A stretch of 64,000 nt of DNA, taken from Ulota crispa (taxonomy: Eukaryota > Streptophyta > Bryopsida > Orthotrichales > Orthotrichaceae). Under the pieces are notes generated by a model. The model was not told the DNA's origin and did not search any database. It was given only the letters and a program-made list of their open reading frames with translations. Position numbers and translations under genes: made by a program. This document shows, one piece after another, positions 11,830 to 22,402 of this stretch; the stretch's first letter is position 1; the number at the start of each line of letters is the position of its first letter. The stretch lies in assembly GCA_963920765.1 (NCBI GenBank), contig OY987247.1, forward strand, positions 8,776,471 to 8,840,470, in the 5' to 3' direction.

Positions 11830-13990
11830 TGTCCTGATGGACTTCCCTCCATCATGTAAATACTTGTTATTTCTTTATATTTGTGTTGATTTCAATAAAT
11901 CAACAGTTGAGGCAAAAGGGGTGGTCGTGGTGAGGACCACGGTTTGGTGACAACGCAGCGGCCATAGATTCCAATGCGCTGCGCCGTCTTGTCACATGCA
12001 CAGCTCAGGGGGGTAGGTAGCGGGTTGGCTGGGCCAATTTCCTGCCTCACTAGCTGCCAAGCCGTGAGCCGCCATCACCGCTCGACGAGTTCGATGGGAT
12101 TCGAACCCGGACCGGCGGGCGGCCAGAGACGACCGCTTTTCCAGCCAACCAAGTCCACGACTTGGCAACTGAAGACAAGCGTTTGACGCTATTATATGCT
12201 CGCAAGAGCACGTGGCCATTTTACGATGGTGTTTATTTTGTAATTTAATCATTTTCATATGTTTATCTAGAGATTTTGGAAGGCTCATATATTTTGCCTT
12301 TGTTTGAATAAAAATACTAAGGATTTAGAAGTCAATGGGAAAGGTGTGAAAGGAAAAGGGTTTTGGCATCTATGGTGGGGTTAGGATAAGGAGGAGCATG
12401 GGCTGATGTGCCCCACCTCCCTACCTTAGATAGGGTCGAAATTGTGGAGGAAAGATCTTTTTAGTTGTTGGAAGTTAGTGTATGAGTGTTGGTGGGAAGA
12501 AAGGAAAAAATCCCGAAACTTTGAGAGGAGATTTTTTTCTGTGTATACATGATTTTGAATTGAAATTTGAGGAGGTTGTTCCTTGTGTGATTACCTTTCC
12601 AAAATGAGTTTGCAAGTTTGATTTGGAGTTGTGATGCAAAGGTTATGAGTGTTTGAATTTTGGAGTCAAAAAGCCAAACTATGAAGAAAGGCTGAGACTT
12701 CGACAAGCCATAACTTATGATCTGTATATCATTTTGCAACAAGATTTGGAGAGAGTGTTTATCTTGTTATTGGCTTTCTAGAAAGTCTTTAAACTTGAAG
12801 TTTGAAGCTTGGACGAGAAAGTTATGGAAGTGTGAAGGTTTGGAGGTGGCTGCCCTTTTGTTAGGAGAAAGCCGAGATTTTGAAGAGCTACAACTTTTGG
12901 ACAGTATGAGATTTTCTTCTCAAAATTTTAGGAGTGATAGTTTGTTGTCATAGCTTTTCAAATTGTCTTTAATCATTTCATTTGGAGTTTTATTGAAGAA
13001 GTTATAGTGGGTAGAAGTTGCGGGTTTGGGTGCTCTCTAAAAAATTGAGACCCACACTTTGATTGACTAGAGCTTTCGGACAAAGTTTTGTTTTGAAGTG
13101 CAAATTTTATGGATTGAAGCCAGTGATATCATCTTTCTAAATTGATATCACGTTTCTATGGGTGATGTATAGAACAAAAGTTATAGAGGTTTTTAGAGGC
13201 AGTGTTTAGTTTGTAAAGAGGAAGAAGAGCCTCTACTTTGAACTTGCATAACTTTTGGACAGTATCTTAGATTGAGTTGAAATTTAGAGGGATGTTAGAA
13301 GGTTAGGAGAGCTTTTCAAATTGCTATTACACTTAGCATTTGAATCTTTGAGCCATCTGTGGCATTAGATAGAAGGTTGCTGCCTTTTCTAGGACTTGTT
13401 ATTTGTGATTTTCCCCATTGTTTTTATTAAAACATGAAGACTTGAAGACTTGAAGACATGAAGATTTGAAGATCTGAAGATATGAAGATTTCAAGAGGAA
13501 TGTTTTGGGTTTATTTTTTATGTATGTGTGGGATGTGGCTTTGTTATTCCTAGCCGGTTTTGGAGGCTCGTTTGTCAATTCATTTCCATTCTGTTTTGTA
13601 AACCTTGTTGCGGGCAGTTTGGGTTAAACCAAACTTAACCCCATTTATTGTCGTGGTGACGAAGTGGGATTGATCACCCACATGGTCGAGACTTGCTCTG
13701 TTCTCACGATCTGGAGTTTTGGCCAGCAGATCGTGAATTTGATTTTAGGATCCCGTCATACGGACGGCAGCTCGTGTCTGCTGTCCCGATCTACCCGTCC
13801 CGTATCCAGTGGGCTCTTATCCCTACCTTGACCCTTATACCCTTAGAGCCAGCCACAGGATAGGCCAACGGAAGACTGAAGACTAAAGATTTGAAGAGAA
13901 GATCAAGATTGACAACGTTTTCAGTCGGCAACGCACGATCGCAGCAAGACACCCTGCGTGTTCCCAAGGCGCGCTCCTCTCAACCCGACA
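11830..13990 (+). repeat. 5' LTR
   Basis: It starts TGTCCTGATGG and ends CCGACA, the canonical TG...CA. Every position matches the 3' LTR at an offset of 8,412 in the stretches I compared. I saw one substitution (GGAAAA here near 12506, GGGAAA in the partner). It contains a 9-bp-period tract (TGAAGAYTT) at about 13435-13495 and an antisense tRNA-like segment. The small ORFs inside it have no support as genes. Confidence 0.97.
12066..12180 (-). other. tRNA-like / SINE-like segment inside the LTR
   Basis: Read on the minus strand this segment contains a perfect Pol III B-box, GGTTCGAATCC (12107-12097), inside a GGG/CCC stem with a 7-base loop like a T-arm. Upstream are a GCGG...CCGC hairpin and a D-arm-like GGTTGGCTGGAAAAGCGG. 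It does not fold as a full functional tRNA. The same segment lies in the 3' LTR (about 20478-20592) and, decayed to GATTCAAACC, in the old LTR near 63235. It is therefore an old, fixed part of the LTR. Confidence 0.5.
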
Positions 13991-13992
13991 TT

Positions 13993-14010
13993 TGGTGCTT
14001 CCACTGAGAG
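13993..14010 (+). promoter_or_regulatory. Candidate primer-binding site
   Basis: TGGTGCTTCCACTGAGAG begins two bases after the 5' LTR. The leading TGG pairs with the CCA end of a tRNA, as expected for minus-strand priming. I could not assign the tRNA. Confidence 0.5.
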
Positions 14011-14040
14011 AGCTTTGGGGCGATTATTGCGTTTGTTGAT

Positions 14041-16629
14041 ATGGGAGACAGTAACGAGGCTTTCGGCGCCAATACCGGTGGTGCCAGTGGAGCTGATTTG
14101 CCTCGAGAGGTTCCAAGCGCCACTACCAGAGGTGTTGGTGGACCTCAGATGCCAATGGAGGATCTCCTAGGAGCATTGGCCATATTCATGGAGCAACATC
14201 GAGCCAACCAGGGTGGTCAAGTAGCCACCGAGGCATTGAAAGCTGTTGTTGTGAAGACTGGTAGATTTGACGGCAAGAACATAACGAAGTTTTTGCGAGC
14301 CTATGTTTGCGAGATGGAGGTGCATCAAGTTGATGAAAATCGAATGATGGCTACCTTCGACATGGCAGTTGTGCCTGACATTCGTGACCGTGTGCGAGAG
14401 ATCCGCGAAGGAGTTCACACTTGGATTGCCTTTGCTGAGCGTCTACGTGACGAGTACTTTGACGAGGACACGGAAAGGATGACCAGAAGATCTTTTCTAG
14501 AATGGGTGGAGCAGCGGCCAGGAGACAACATGGGTGCTCATGAGCTGCTGAAGGCCTTTGAGAAGAAGTTTTCTCAGTTACCCATGATTGAGAGACGCCT
14601 CCTCAACACCAGGAAGGCAGAGCTTTTCCTTCAAGCAGCTGATGCTGCATTGGAGGATAGACTTCTTCTACTTCTTGGAGATCGTACCACAGAAGGTGGT
14701 TTTACCACCGATTGGAGAAGGGTGGAAGAGACCGTGACCTTGTTGGCCAAACAACAACGTGTGAGGTCAAGAGGATTTGGAGCAGGAGTAGACACTAATC
14801 CAATTTTAGTTCCAAAAAGTCCCAAAGTATCTTTTGCACCATCATCATCAACAACTCCAGGGTCTATCTTGAAGACCACCAAAACCAACGAAGGTAATGC
14901 TCTTGAAGAACTCATCAAGAGTTTTAAAGAGCTGAAGGTGGAGTTTATTGAGTTGAGGAAGTCTCAGGCATCAGGCTCTTCTTCATCGTCGCAGCCATCT
15001 GATGGAGGGAGGACACTCCCTTGGAGATGTATATGGTGTGACAAGAGCGAACAAGATGGCAAGCATCGCCTTCGAGACTGTACAGAGTGCGACGAGGCCT
15101 TGAAAGATGGCATCGTTGAATTTATTGACGGCAAGCTTCATGATTCATCCACAAAGACACCATTGAAGACCAACTTTGGCAGAGGAGGGATGAAGAAACT
15201 TATGGAGGGAAAGATGGGACGATCTAATTCCATACATGTACGTGAAGCTGATTCATACCACATTGAAGTGGAGCAGCACTCAATTGGAGCTTCACCCACT
15301 CAGAGAGCCACACTAATGAAACGAGGAGCTCAAGCCATCAGAAATGTAACTGGATGGGAAGACCCGGTTGATGCAAGCAGCATCAAAGCATTTTTGGAGA
15401 GAGATCAAGCCAATGTTGATCACTATGAGGCTTCAGTTGAAGAGAAGCGTGGGAGAGTTGAAGCCGAAGATGGTGAAGAGCCTTCATCAAAGAAGAGGGC
15501 TGAAGCGCAGAAAGATTCTGCAAATGAGTCGAGGCGCAGAGTACAAACGCGCTCGAAGACACAAAGTCCAAGCTTTGTGCACCCTGAGGATGATTTGCTT
15601 CCTGATAGAGACTGGGGGCAGTCTAGCGGCAGCGGAAGAGGCCATGAGAAAGAAGACTCTAGCAAGCCAAAGGGGAAGAGCCCTGCTTATAAGCTCCAGT
15701 CCGACATTGAGACCTCCATTGATATGAAGGGAATATTGGAAGAGAGGATCTTGGATGCCAAGATCGAGTTCACATTGAGGGAAGCACTTGGCATAGCCAA
15801 GAAAGACTTCCATGAGCTGATCATCGACATCATCAAGCGAAAGAGACAGATGACAGCAGAGACTGTAATGGTGAGTGCTTTGGACACTCACATGACCATC
15901 GATGAAGAGATTGAGATTGGCGAAGTTTTTGCCATGATGGGAGACCATGAGGCTCACTGCAGTGAAATTACACTCACGGAGATAACAAGAAAAGAGCCAG
16001 AGAGGGTGCAGCGCTCAAATGGAAAGGCTAATGAGGCAAAAGTTCAGACAATTGATGATGAAGTATCAAAAGTTGAAGCTAAGATTTTTGAGTTCAGTTG
16101 TGATCATTCTACTGATAGACCTCATGATGTCGAGACTGAGTTTCAGCAACCGTATTGGGCTAGAGCCACCACTGAAACAAGAGTGAAGCTTGGTGGAATG
16201 GATGAATCTGTTTTGGCCCTTGTAGATCATGGTTCAGAGATCAACATCATATCTCGCAAGACCTATGAGAAGGGCAAATGGCCAATTGACACAGAACATG
16301 GCTGGGTGATGAGAGCAGCTAACAATGGGCGCAGTTCATTGTATGGAGCTTGCCCTTCAGTGCCAGCAAAGATTGGAGATGTGGAGGTTGAGCAGAATTT
16401 CTTTGTTCAAAATACTGGGGCATATCCAGTGCTTCTGGGCCAACCTTTCATCACTGCTTCACGCATGGAAACCAAAGTGTTGGATGATGGATCTCACTAT
16501 GCTCGAATTCGAAGTATAGATGGGAAGAAGTCAGTGCAGTTCTTAACTGTGAGAGCTGACAATGAAAGGCATCGAATGCAACTCAGAGAAGTATCTTTGC
16601 CGACTTCTCTGAACTTTCCGGATTTCTAG
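14041..16629 (+). CDS. gag-pro: Gag-protease polyprotein of the LTR retrotransposon
   Basis: 862 residues. The N-terminal part (about 75-240) is a retrotransposon capsid-like helical region (GRFDGKNITKFLRAYV). It forms the particle that packages the element RNA. A zinc knuckle of unusual spacing, C-X2-C-X8-H-X4-C, lies near residues 330-347; the standard spacing is X2-X4-X4. The middle is charged, low-complexity and rich in E and K. The C-terminal part is a retroviral-type aspartic protease (about 710-850). Its active-site motif reads DHG (VDHGSEINIIS, near residue 730) instead of DTG/DSG, with a conserved LLGQPF flap-side region. The ATG at 14041 is the first one leading the long frame, 51 bases after the LTR. 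The stop lies 14 bases before the pol ATG, while the pol frame is open back to about 16566, allowing a -1 frameshift. Confidence 0.94.
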   Translation: MGDSNEAFGANTGGASGADLPREVPSATTRGVGGPQMPMEDLLGALAIFMEQHRANQGGQVATEALKAVVVKTGRFDGKNITKFLRAYVCEMEVHQVDENRMMATFDMAVVPDIRDRVREIREGVHTWIAFAERLRDEYFDEDTERMTRRSFLEWVEQRPGDNMGAHELLKAFEKKFSQLPMIERRLLNTRKAELFLQAADAALEDRLLLLLGDRTTEGGFTTDWRRVEETVTLLAKQQRVRSRGFGAGVDTNPILVPKSPKVSFAPSSSTTPGSILKTTKTNEGNALEELIKSFKELKVEFIELRKSQASGSSSSSQPSDGGRTLPWRCIWCDKSEQDGKHRLRDCTECDEALKDGIVEFIDGKLHDSSTKTPLKTNFGRGGMKKLMEGKMGRSNSIHVREADSYHIEVEQHSIGASPTQRATLMKRGAQAIRNVTGWEDPVDASSIKAFLERDQANVDHYEASVEEKRGRVEAEDGEEPSSKKRAEAQKDSANESRRRVQTRSKTQSPSFVHPEDDLLPDRDWGQSSGSGRGHEKEDSSKPKGKSPAYKLQSDIETSIDMKGILEERILDAKIEFTLREALGIAKKDFHELIIDIIKRKRQMTAETVMVSALDTHMTIDEEIEIGEVFAMMGDHEAHCSEITLTEITRKEPERVQRSNGKANEAKVQTIDDEVSKVEAKIFEFSCDHSTDRPHDVETEFQQPYWARATTETRVKLGGMDESVLALVDHGSEINIISRKTYEKGKWPIDTEHGWVMRAANNGRSSLYGACPSVPAKIGDVEVEQNFFVQNTGAYPVLLGQPFITASRMETKVLDDGSHYARIRSIDGKKSVQFLTVRADNERHRMQLREVSLPTSLNFPDF

Positions 16630-16643
16630 AGGGCACACGTGGG

Positions 16644-19600
16644 ATGTGGGGATCCACGGGTGCCAAGGATATCAATACTAGAGAATTCCCCAATATACAT
16701 ACTGCTATCAAGTGTGGATTTTTGAGCGTGACAAAGTGTGGATTTGCGAGTTTCATGGATGCCAAAGATTTGGACCATGTACATAGAAGATTTATCAAAA
16801 AGAAGGAGAAAAACCTAAAAAAAATGAAGGTTCTTGAAGAAGATGAGAGCATTACTGGTGTGTATGAAGAAAGTGGCATGCCAGATGATATCTTGCATAC
16901 TCTGCAAGATTTGAAGACAAATGAGGATGCAGAGCCGACTACTCATTGTCTTATTGATGTCCATACAGCAACAATGCATCATGAAATTTACACAGCAATG
17001 GCAAAGCTGTGTTCTTCTAATATCGATGAATATAGACCTGAAGCTGCAGTACATACCAAGTACAAGACTGTGAACAAGAAGGTGAAGCCAGTGGCTACTC
17101 AGCTACCATTTGACACTGATGATCACATCAAACAAGCTGAAAAAGAGCCAAGTTTGAGAGAGTCAAAGAGAATTGGACACAAATTCACCGAAGAGACTCT
17201 AGCTAACCTCAAGATTGGAGGAGATGGTTTCCTGACTAAGCCAGAGAAAAAGAAATTTCAAGACATGCTTTTGATGCATGGAAAGGCTTTTGCTTCTTCT
17301 TCAGATGAGATTGGGTGTGTGCAGCCAAGTGTTGTAGCACCAATGGTCATATTCACAGTACCACATATACCATGGGATTTGAAGCCTATTCCAGTGCCTA
17401 GAGCTCTACTGCCAAAATTAGTGGAGTTGCTCAAAGAAAAGACGCGCATGGGCATACTAGAGCCTTCAATGGCTCCATATTCAAACCGTTGGTTTACTGT
17501 GCCAAAGAAGTCAGGAGCATTGAGGTTCATCCAAGATATGCAGCCTGCAAACAAAGTTACAATCAGAAACAAAGGATCAGGCCCTGTTGTTGACGAAGTG
17601 GCGGAGGCATTTGCTGGACATGCAATCTATTCCATTGGAGATCTATACTCTGGTTATGATCAATTCCAACTTGCTGCTCAAAGCAGGGATTTGACGACCA
17701 TGAAGACTCCTCTTGGATTGGTGCGTATGTGCACATTGCCTCAAGGCGCTACTAATTCAGTGGCACATATGCAAAGCGCTATGAATCAAATTCTAAGAGA
17801 CTTTGTGCCAGAGAAAACCATACCTTTTGTGGATGATATCCCAATAAAAGGATGCGAGGAAAATCAAAGAGACTTGACAGTTCAGAGTGATGGTTGCCGA
17901 GCCTTTGTAAGCAACCATATCCATGACGTGGCTCAAATCTTGGGCAGACTTGAGGAGGTGAATTTGACTCTATCCATTGATAAGTCAAAGTTTGGGGTGA
18001 ATGAAATTCTGGTGGTTGGGCACTTATGTGGCTCTTATGGAAGAAAACCTAATCCTGAAAAGATTGATGCTATTGGAAGAATGAAAGCCTGTAGCAATAT
18101 CACCGAAGTAAGGAGGTTTCTTGGAGCTTGTGTCTTCTACCACATATGGATTCCCCATTTTGCTCATATATCAGAGCCTCTCTACAAATTATTGCGTAAG
18201 AGGACCAAATTCATTTGGGAAAATGAGCAAAACTTGGCTATGGAAGAGTTGAAGAGGATTTTGGAGTCGCCACTAGTTCTCAAGCAAGTGAACTATGATT
18301 GCAAGAGGCCGGTGATCGTGACTGTTGACACAAGTCCAATTGCCATAGGTTGGGCTATTGGACAAGATGATGAGGAAGGCAAAAGATTTGCTATTCGATT
18401 TGGAGCAAGGATTTTGACAGAGCGTCAGAGAGCATATCCACAAGTGAAAAGAGAACTATGGGGTGCTCTTACAGCTCTGAAGGCGGACAGAAATTACCTT
18501 ATTGGAGCAGAGGTGGTACTGGAGACTGATTGCTTACCTTTGCTGGGGATGATAGCAAATTGTTCTTCACCAGACATTGCAATGCTTCGATGGATCGCCT
18601 ACATCAAATCCATGAATCCGGTTCTAGTACACATTGAAGGCAAAAAGAATTCTATTGCCGATATGTTGTCTAGAGCAAGGTATTCTAATGAAGATGAGAT
18701 GATGGGCCACGAAGATGTCGAAGATTTATTGCATGGAGGCTATGTGGTGACGATAGATGCTGAGAGCTCATCGATCGATACTTTGCCATTCAAAGCTGAG
18801 CTTTATGAAGAAAAATTGAGAGACATTGGGCTATATTTAAGCACAATGAAGCTGCAAGAAGGATGGACAGACAAAACATTCAAAGACATCAGGCATCAAT
18901 CCTATAGATATCTTTTGAGAGAAGGATTTCTATGGAAGAGGGCAAAAAGAGCTGATGAAGTACCATTGAGAGTGGTGGGGGACTCTAAGACCAAAGCTGA
19001 AGTTCTCAAGGAGTTCCATGATACTCTTTGGGCAGGTCACAGAGGTATATGGGCCACTTATACAAAAATCAAGGAGAGGTACTGGTGGAAAGGACTTTAC
19101 AAAGACGTTGAAGAGTTTGTAGTTTCTTGTGTGGTATGCCAATTGCAATCCAAGGTGCGCCACAGAGATGAATTACATCCTACTTACCCTCTAGCGATCC
19201 ATTTTCAGTGGATGATAGATTTGGTAGCCATGCCAAATGCTATGTGGGGAATGAAGTACCTTGTTTTGGCACGAGAGGAGCTCTCAAACTTCGTTGAGGG
19301 CAGAGCCTTGAGAACTAAGGCTACCGAAAATATATGCCGATTTATACTCGAAGACATCTTCAGTCGTTATGGCAGCATTGGCCGAATGAGAGCTGACAGA
19401 GGAGAACTAAATGCCACTGAGGCCAAAGAGTTCTTCAAACGTTATGGTGTGCAGTTGAAGCTGACGACAGCTTACAACCCTGAGGCTAATGGCAAAATTG
19501 AGAGAGGGCATCCTCCGATCATTCATGCTTTGGTTAAAGCTTGTAAAGGCAAACCAAATATGTGGCCAAAGCTATTACCATTTGCTTTGTGGGCCGACAG

Positions 19601-20231
19601 AACTACGCACAGTACAGTTACTGGTTACATGCCTGTCGAACTTGTGTATGGGCAGAAACCTATTATGCCGGCGGAAGAGGATATTCCTACATGGGTGTTT
19701 CTTTCATGGGAGGACGGTATAAGCAGAGAAAGATTGTTGGAACTTCGGATTCAGCAGCTTGGAAGGTTGTCAAGTGACTTTGATATCGCATTGGAGAAGA
19801 TGAAGACAGCGAGGCTCAGCAATAAAGAGCGATTTGACAAAACACACAGATTAAGAACCAAGCAGATCAGAGAGGGTGATTGGGTCCTTGTATTTGACAG
19901 TACATTGGAGCATCAGCATAGTACAGTGCGCAAATTTGCTAAGAGATGGTTTGGACCCTATATTGTGATGAAAGTGCACACCAACGGCACTTATTCACTT
20001 AGGGAATTGGATGGGACTTCTCTGCGCGTGCCTGTTGCTGGTAAACGAATCAAAGCTTTTCGAAGGAGTGGAAAATTTCATCATGAAGACCTTGAGGAGA
20101 TTTTTAACCCTCAAGAGATGGAAAGCCACGAAAGAGCTGAAGATAAAGATGAAGATTCAGAAGATGCAGAAGACAACCAAGATATTCATGACGAGCAAAC
20201 TTGGCACATACCGGAGGATGTGCAGGTTTAG
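16644..20231 (+). CDS. pol: Pol polyprotein: reverse transcriptase, RNase H, integrase
   Basis: 1,195 residues. Reverse transcriptase spans about 250-430, with LPQGATNS and the catalytic FVDD (395-398; YVDD/YIDD is more usual). RNase H follows with D562 (TVDTS), E604 (RELWG) and D629 (ETDC). The integrase has an HHCC zinc domain (H..H near 791, CVVC near 833), then D859, D918 and E953. The last two are separated by 34 residues, one fewer than the usual 35. A GPY/F module (WFGPY, near 1103) follows, then an acidic tail (DEDSEDAED) and no chromodomain. It copies the element RNA to DNA and inserts it. The reading frame is undamaged. It lies in the -1 frame relative to gag and is open upstream of its first ATG to about 16566. 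Expression by frameshift is plausible, but no classical slippery heptamer is obvious. Confidence 0.97.
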   Translation: MWGSTGAKDINTREFPNIHTAIKCGFLSVTKCGFASFMDAKDLDHVHRRFIKKKEKNLKKMKVLEEDESITGVYEESGMPDDILHTLQDLKTNEDAEPTTHCLIDVHTATMHHEIYTAMAKLCSSNIDEYRPEAAVHTKYKTVNKKVKPVATQLPFDTDDHIKQAEKEPSLRESKRIGHKFTEETLANLKIGGDGFLTKPEKKKFQDMLLMHGKAFASSSDEIGCVQPSVVAPMVIFTVPHIPWDLKPIPVPRALLPKLVELLKEKTRMGILEPSMAPYSNRWFTVPKKSGALRFIQDMQPANKVTIRNKGSGPVVDEVAEAFAGHAIYSIGDLYSGYDQFQLAAQSRDLTTMKTPLGLVRMCTLPQGATNSVAHMQSAMNQILRDFVPEKTIPFVDDIPIKGCEENQRDLTVQSDGCRAFVSNHIHDVAQILGRLEEVNLTLSIDKSKFGVNEILVVGHLCGSYGRKPNPEKIDAIGRMKACSNITEVRRFLGACVFYHIWIPHFAHISEPLYKLLRKRTKFIWENEQNLAMEELKRILESPLVLKQVNYDCKRPVIVTVDTSPIAIGWAIGQDDEEGKRFAIRFGARILTERQRAYPQVKRELWGALTALKADRNYLIGAEVVLETDCLPLLGMIANCSSPDIAMLRWIAYIKSMNPVLVHIEGKKNSIADMLSRARYSNEDEMMGHEDVEDLLHGGYVVTIDAESSSIDTLPFKAELYEEKLRDIGLYLSTMKLQEGWTDKTFKDIRHQSYRYLLREGFLWKRAKRADEVPLRVVGDSKTKAEVLKEFHDTLWAGHRGIWATYTKIKERYWWKGLYKDVEEFVVSCVVCQLQSKVRHRDELHPTYPLAIHFQWMIDLVAMPNAMWGMKYLVLAREELSNFVEGRALRTKATENICRFILEDIFSRYGSIGRMRADRGELNATEAKEFFKRYGVQLKLTTAYNPEANGKIERGHPPIIHALVKACKGKPNMWPKLLPFALWADRTTHSTVTGYMPVELVYGQKPIMPAEEDIPTWVFLSWEDGISRERLLELRIQQLGRLSSDFDIALEKMKTARLSNKERFDKTHRLRTKQIREGDWVLVFDSTLEHQHSTVRKFAKRWFGPYIVMKVHTNGTYSLRELDGTSLRVPVAGKRIKAFRRSGKFHHEDLEEIFNPQEMESHERAEDKDEDSEDAEDNQDIHDEQTWHIPEDVQV

Positions 20232-20241
20232 AGAGGGTGCA
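20229..20241 (+). promoter_or_regulatory. Candidate polypurine tract
   Basis: TTTAGAGAGGGTGCA ends directly at the 3' LTR start. The purine run GAGAGGG is short and interrupted, so the assignment rests on position. Confidence 0.4.
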
Positions 20242-22402
20242 TGTCCTGATGGACTTCCCTCCATCATGTAAATACTTGTTATTTCTTTATATTTGTGTTG
20301 ATTTCAATAAATCAACAGTTGAGGCAAAAGGGGTGGTCGTGGTGAGGACCACGGTTTGGTGACAACGCAGCGGCCATAGATTCCAATGCGCTGCGCCGTC
20401 TTGTCACATGCACAGCTCAGGGGGGTAGGTAGCGGGTTGGCTGGGCCAATTTCCTGCCTCACTAGCTGCCAAGCCGTGAGCCGCCATCACCGCTCGACGA
20501 GTTCGATGGGATTCGAACCCGGACCGGCGGGCGGCCAGAGACGACCGCTTTTCCAGCCAACCAAGTCCACGACTTGGCAACTGAAGACAAGCGTTTGACG
20601 CTATTATATGCTCGCAAGAGCACGTGGCCATTTTACGATGGTGTTTATTTTGTAATTTAATCATTTTCATATGTTTATCTAGAGATTTTGGAAGGCTCAT
20701 ATATTTTGCCTTTGTTTGAATAAAAATACTAAGGATTTAGAAGTCAATGGGAAAGGTGTGAAAGGAAAAGGGTTTTGGCATCTATGGTGGGGTTAGGATA
20801 AGGAGGAGCATGGGCTGATGTGCCCCACCTCCCTACCTTAGATAGGGTCGAAATTGTGGAGGAAAGATCTTTTTAGTTGTTGGAAGTTAGTGTATGAGTG
20901 TTGGTGGGAAGAAAGGGAAAAATCCCGAAACTTTGAGAGGAGATTTTTTTCTGTGTATACATGATTTTGAATTGAAATTTGAGGAGGTTGTTCCTTGTGT
21001 GATTACCTTTCCAAAATGAGTTTGCAAGTTTGATTTGGAGTTGTGATGCAAAGGTTATGAGTGTTTGAATTTTGGAGTCAAAAAGCCAAACTATGAAGAA
21101 AGGCTGAGACTTCGACAAGCCATAACTTATGATCTGTATATCATTTTGCAACAAGATTTGGAGAGAGTGTTTATCTTGTTATTGGCTTTCTAGAAAGTCT
21201 TTAAACTTGAAGTTTGAAGCTTGGACGAGAAAGTTATGGAAGTGTGAAGGTTTGGAGGTGGCTGCCCTTTTGTTAGGAGAAAGCCGAGATTTTGAAGAGC
21301 TACAACTTTTGGACAGTATGAGATTTTCTTCTCAAAATTTTAGGAGTGATAGTTTGTTGTCATAGCTTTTCAAATTGTCTTTAATCATTTCATTTGGAGT
21401 TTTATTGAAGAAGTTATAGTGGGTAGAAGTTGCGGGTTTGGGTGCTCTCTAAAAAATTGAGACCCACACTTTGATTGACTAGAGCTTTCGGACAAAGTTT
21501 TGTTTTGAAGTGCAAATTTTATGGATTGAAGCCAGTGATATCATCTTTCTAAATTGATATCACGTTTCTATGGGTGATGTATAGAACAAAAGTTATAGAG
21601 GTTTTTAGAGGCAGTGTTTAGTTTGTAAAGAGGAAGAAGAGCCTCTACTTTGAACTTGCATAACTTTTGGACAGTATCTTAGATTGAGTTGAAATTTAGA
21701 GGGATGTTAGAAGGTTAGGAGAGCTTTTCAAATTGCTATTACACTTAGCATTTGAATCTTTGAGCCATCTGTGGCATTAGATAGAAGGTTGCTGCCTTTT
21801 CTAGGACTTGTTATTTGTGATTTTCCCCATTGTTTTTATTAAAACATGAAGACTTGAAGACTTGAAGACATGAAGATTTGAAGATCTGAAGATATGAAGA
21901 TTTCAAGAGGAATGTTTTGGGTTTATTTTTTATGTATGTGTGGGATGTGGCTTTGTTATTCCTAGCCGGTTTTGGAGGCTCGTTTGTCAATTCATTTCCA
22001 TTCTGTTTTGTAAACCTTGTTGCGGGCAGTTTGGGTTAAACCAAACTTAACCCCATTTATTGTCGTGGTGACGAAGTGGGATTGATCACCCACATGGTCG
22101 AGACTTGCTCTGTTCTCACGATCTGGAGTTTTGGCCAGCAGATCGTGAATTTGATTTTAGGATCCCGTCATACGGACGGCAGCTCGTGTCTGCTGTCCCG
22201 ATCTACCCGTCCCGTATCCAGTGGGCTCTTATCCCTACCTTGACCCTTATACCCTTAGAGCCAGCCACAGGATAGGCCAACGGAAGACTGAAGACTAAAG
22301 ATTTGAAGAGAAGATCAAGATTGACAACGTTTTCAGTCGGCAACGCACGATCGCAGCAAGACACCCTGCGTGTTCCCAAGGCGCGCTCCTCTCAACCCGA
22401 CA
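20242..22402 (+). repeat. 3' LTR
   Basis: 2,161 bp, the same length as the 5' LTR and, apart from one substitution noticed near 20918, identical wherever I compared them. It is followed by the duplicated target GCGC at 22403-22406. It also contains the antisense tRNA-like segment and the TGAAGAYTT tract. Confidence 0.97.

Larger units (their letters stand above)
11830..22402 (+). mobile_element. Complete young Ty3/gypsy LTR retrotransposon, 10,573 bp
   Basis: Two 2,161-bp LTRs flank a 6.25-kb internal region with separate gag-protease and pol ORFs, both open. Domain order is Gag, zinc knuckle, protease, reverse transcriptase, RNase H, integrase, GPY/F. Integrase after RNase H places it in Ty3/gypsy. 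No chromodomain follows the integrase. The element is inserted head-on into the coding region of the minus-strand fossil gene. Intact ORFs, matching LTRs and an intact target duplication all point to recent insertion. Confidence 0.97.

Noticed and set aside
12066..12180. Functional tRNA gene on the minus strand
   Set aside because: The B-box is good but there is no proper acceptor stem or standard anticodon arm; it is listed only as tRNA-like.
12461..12742. 93- and 98-codon ORFs inside the LTRs
   Set aside because: They recur only because the LTR is duplicated, are not conserved intact in the old LTR, and have no recognisable domain.
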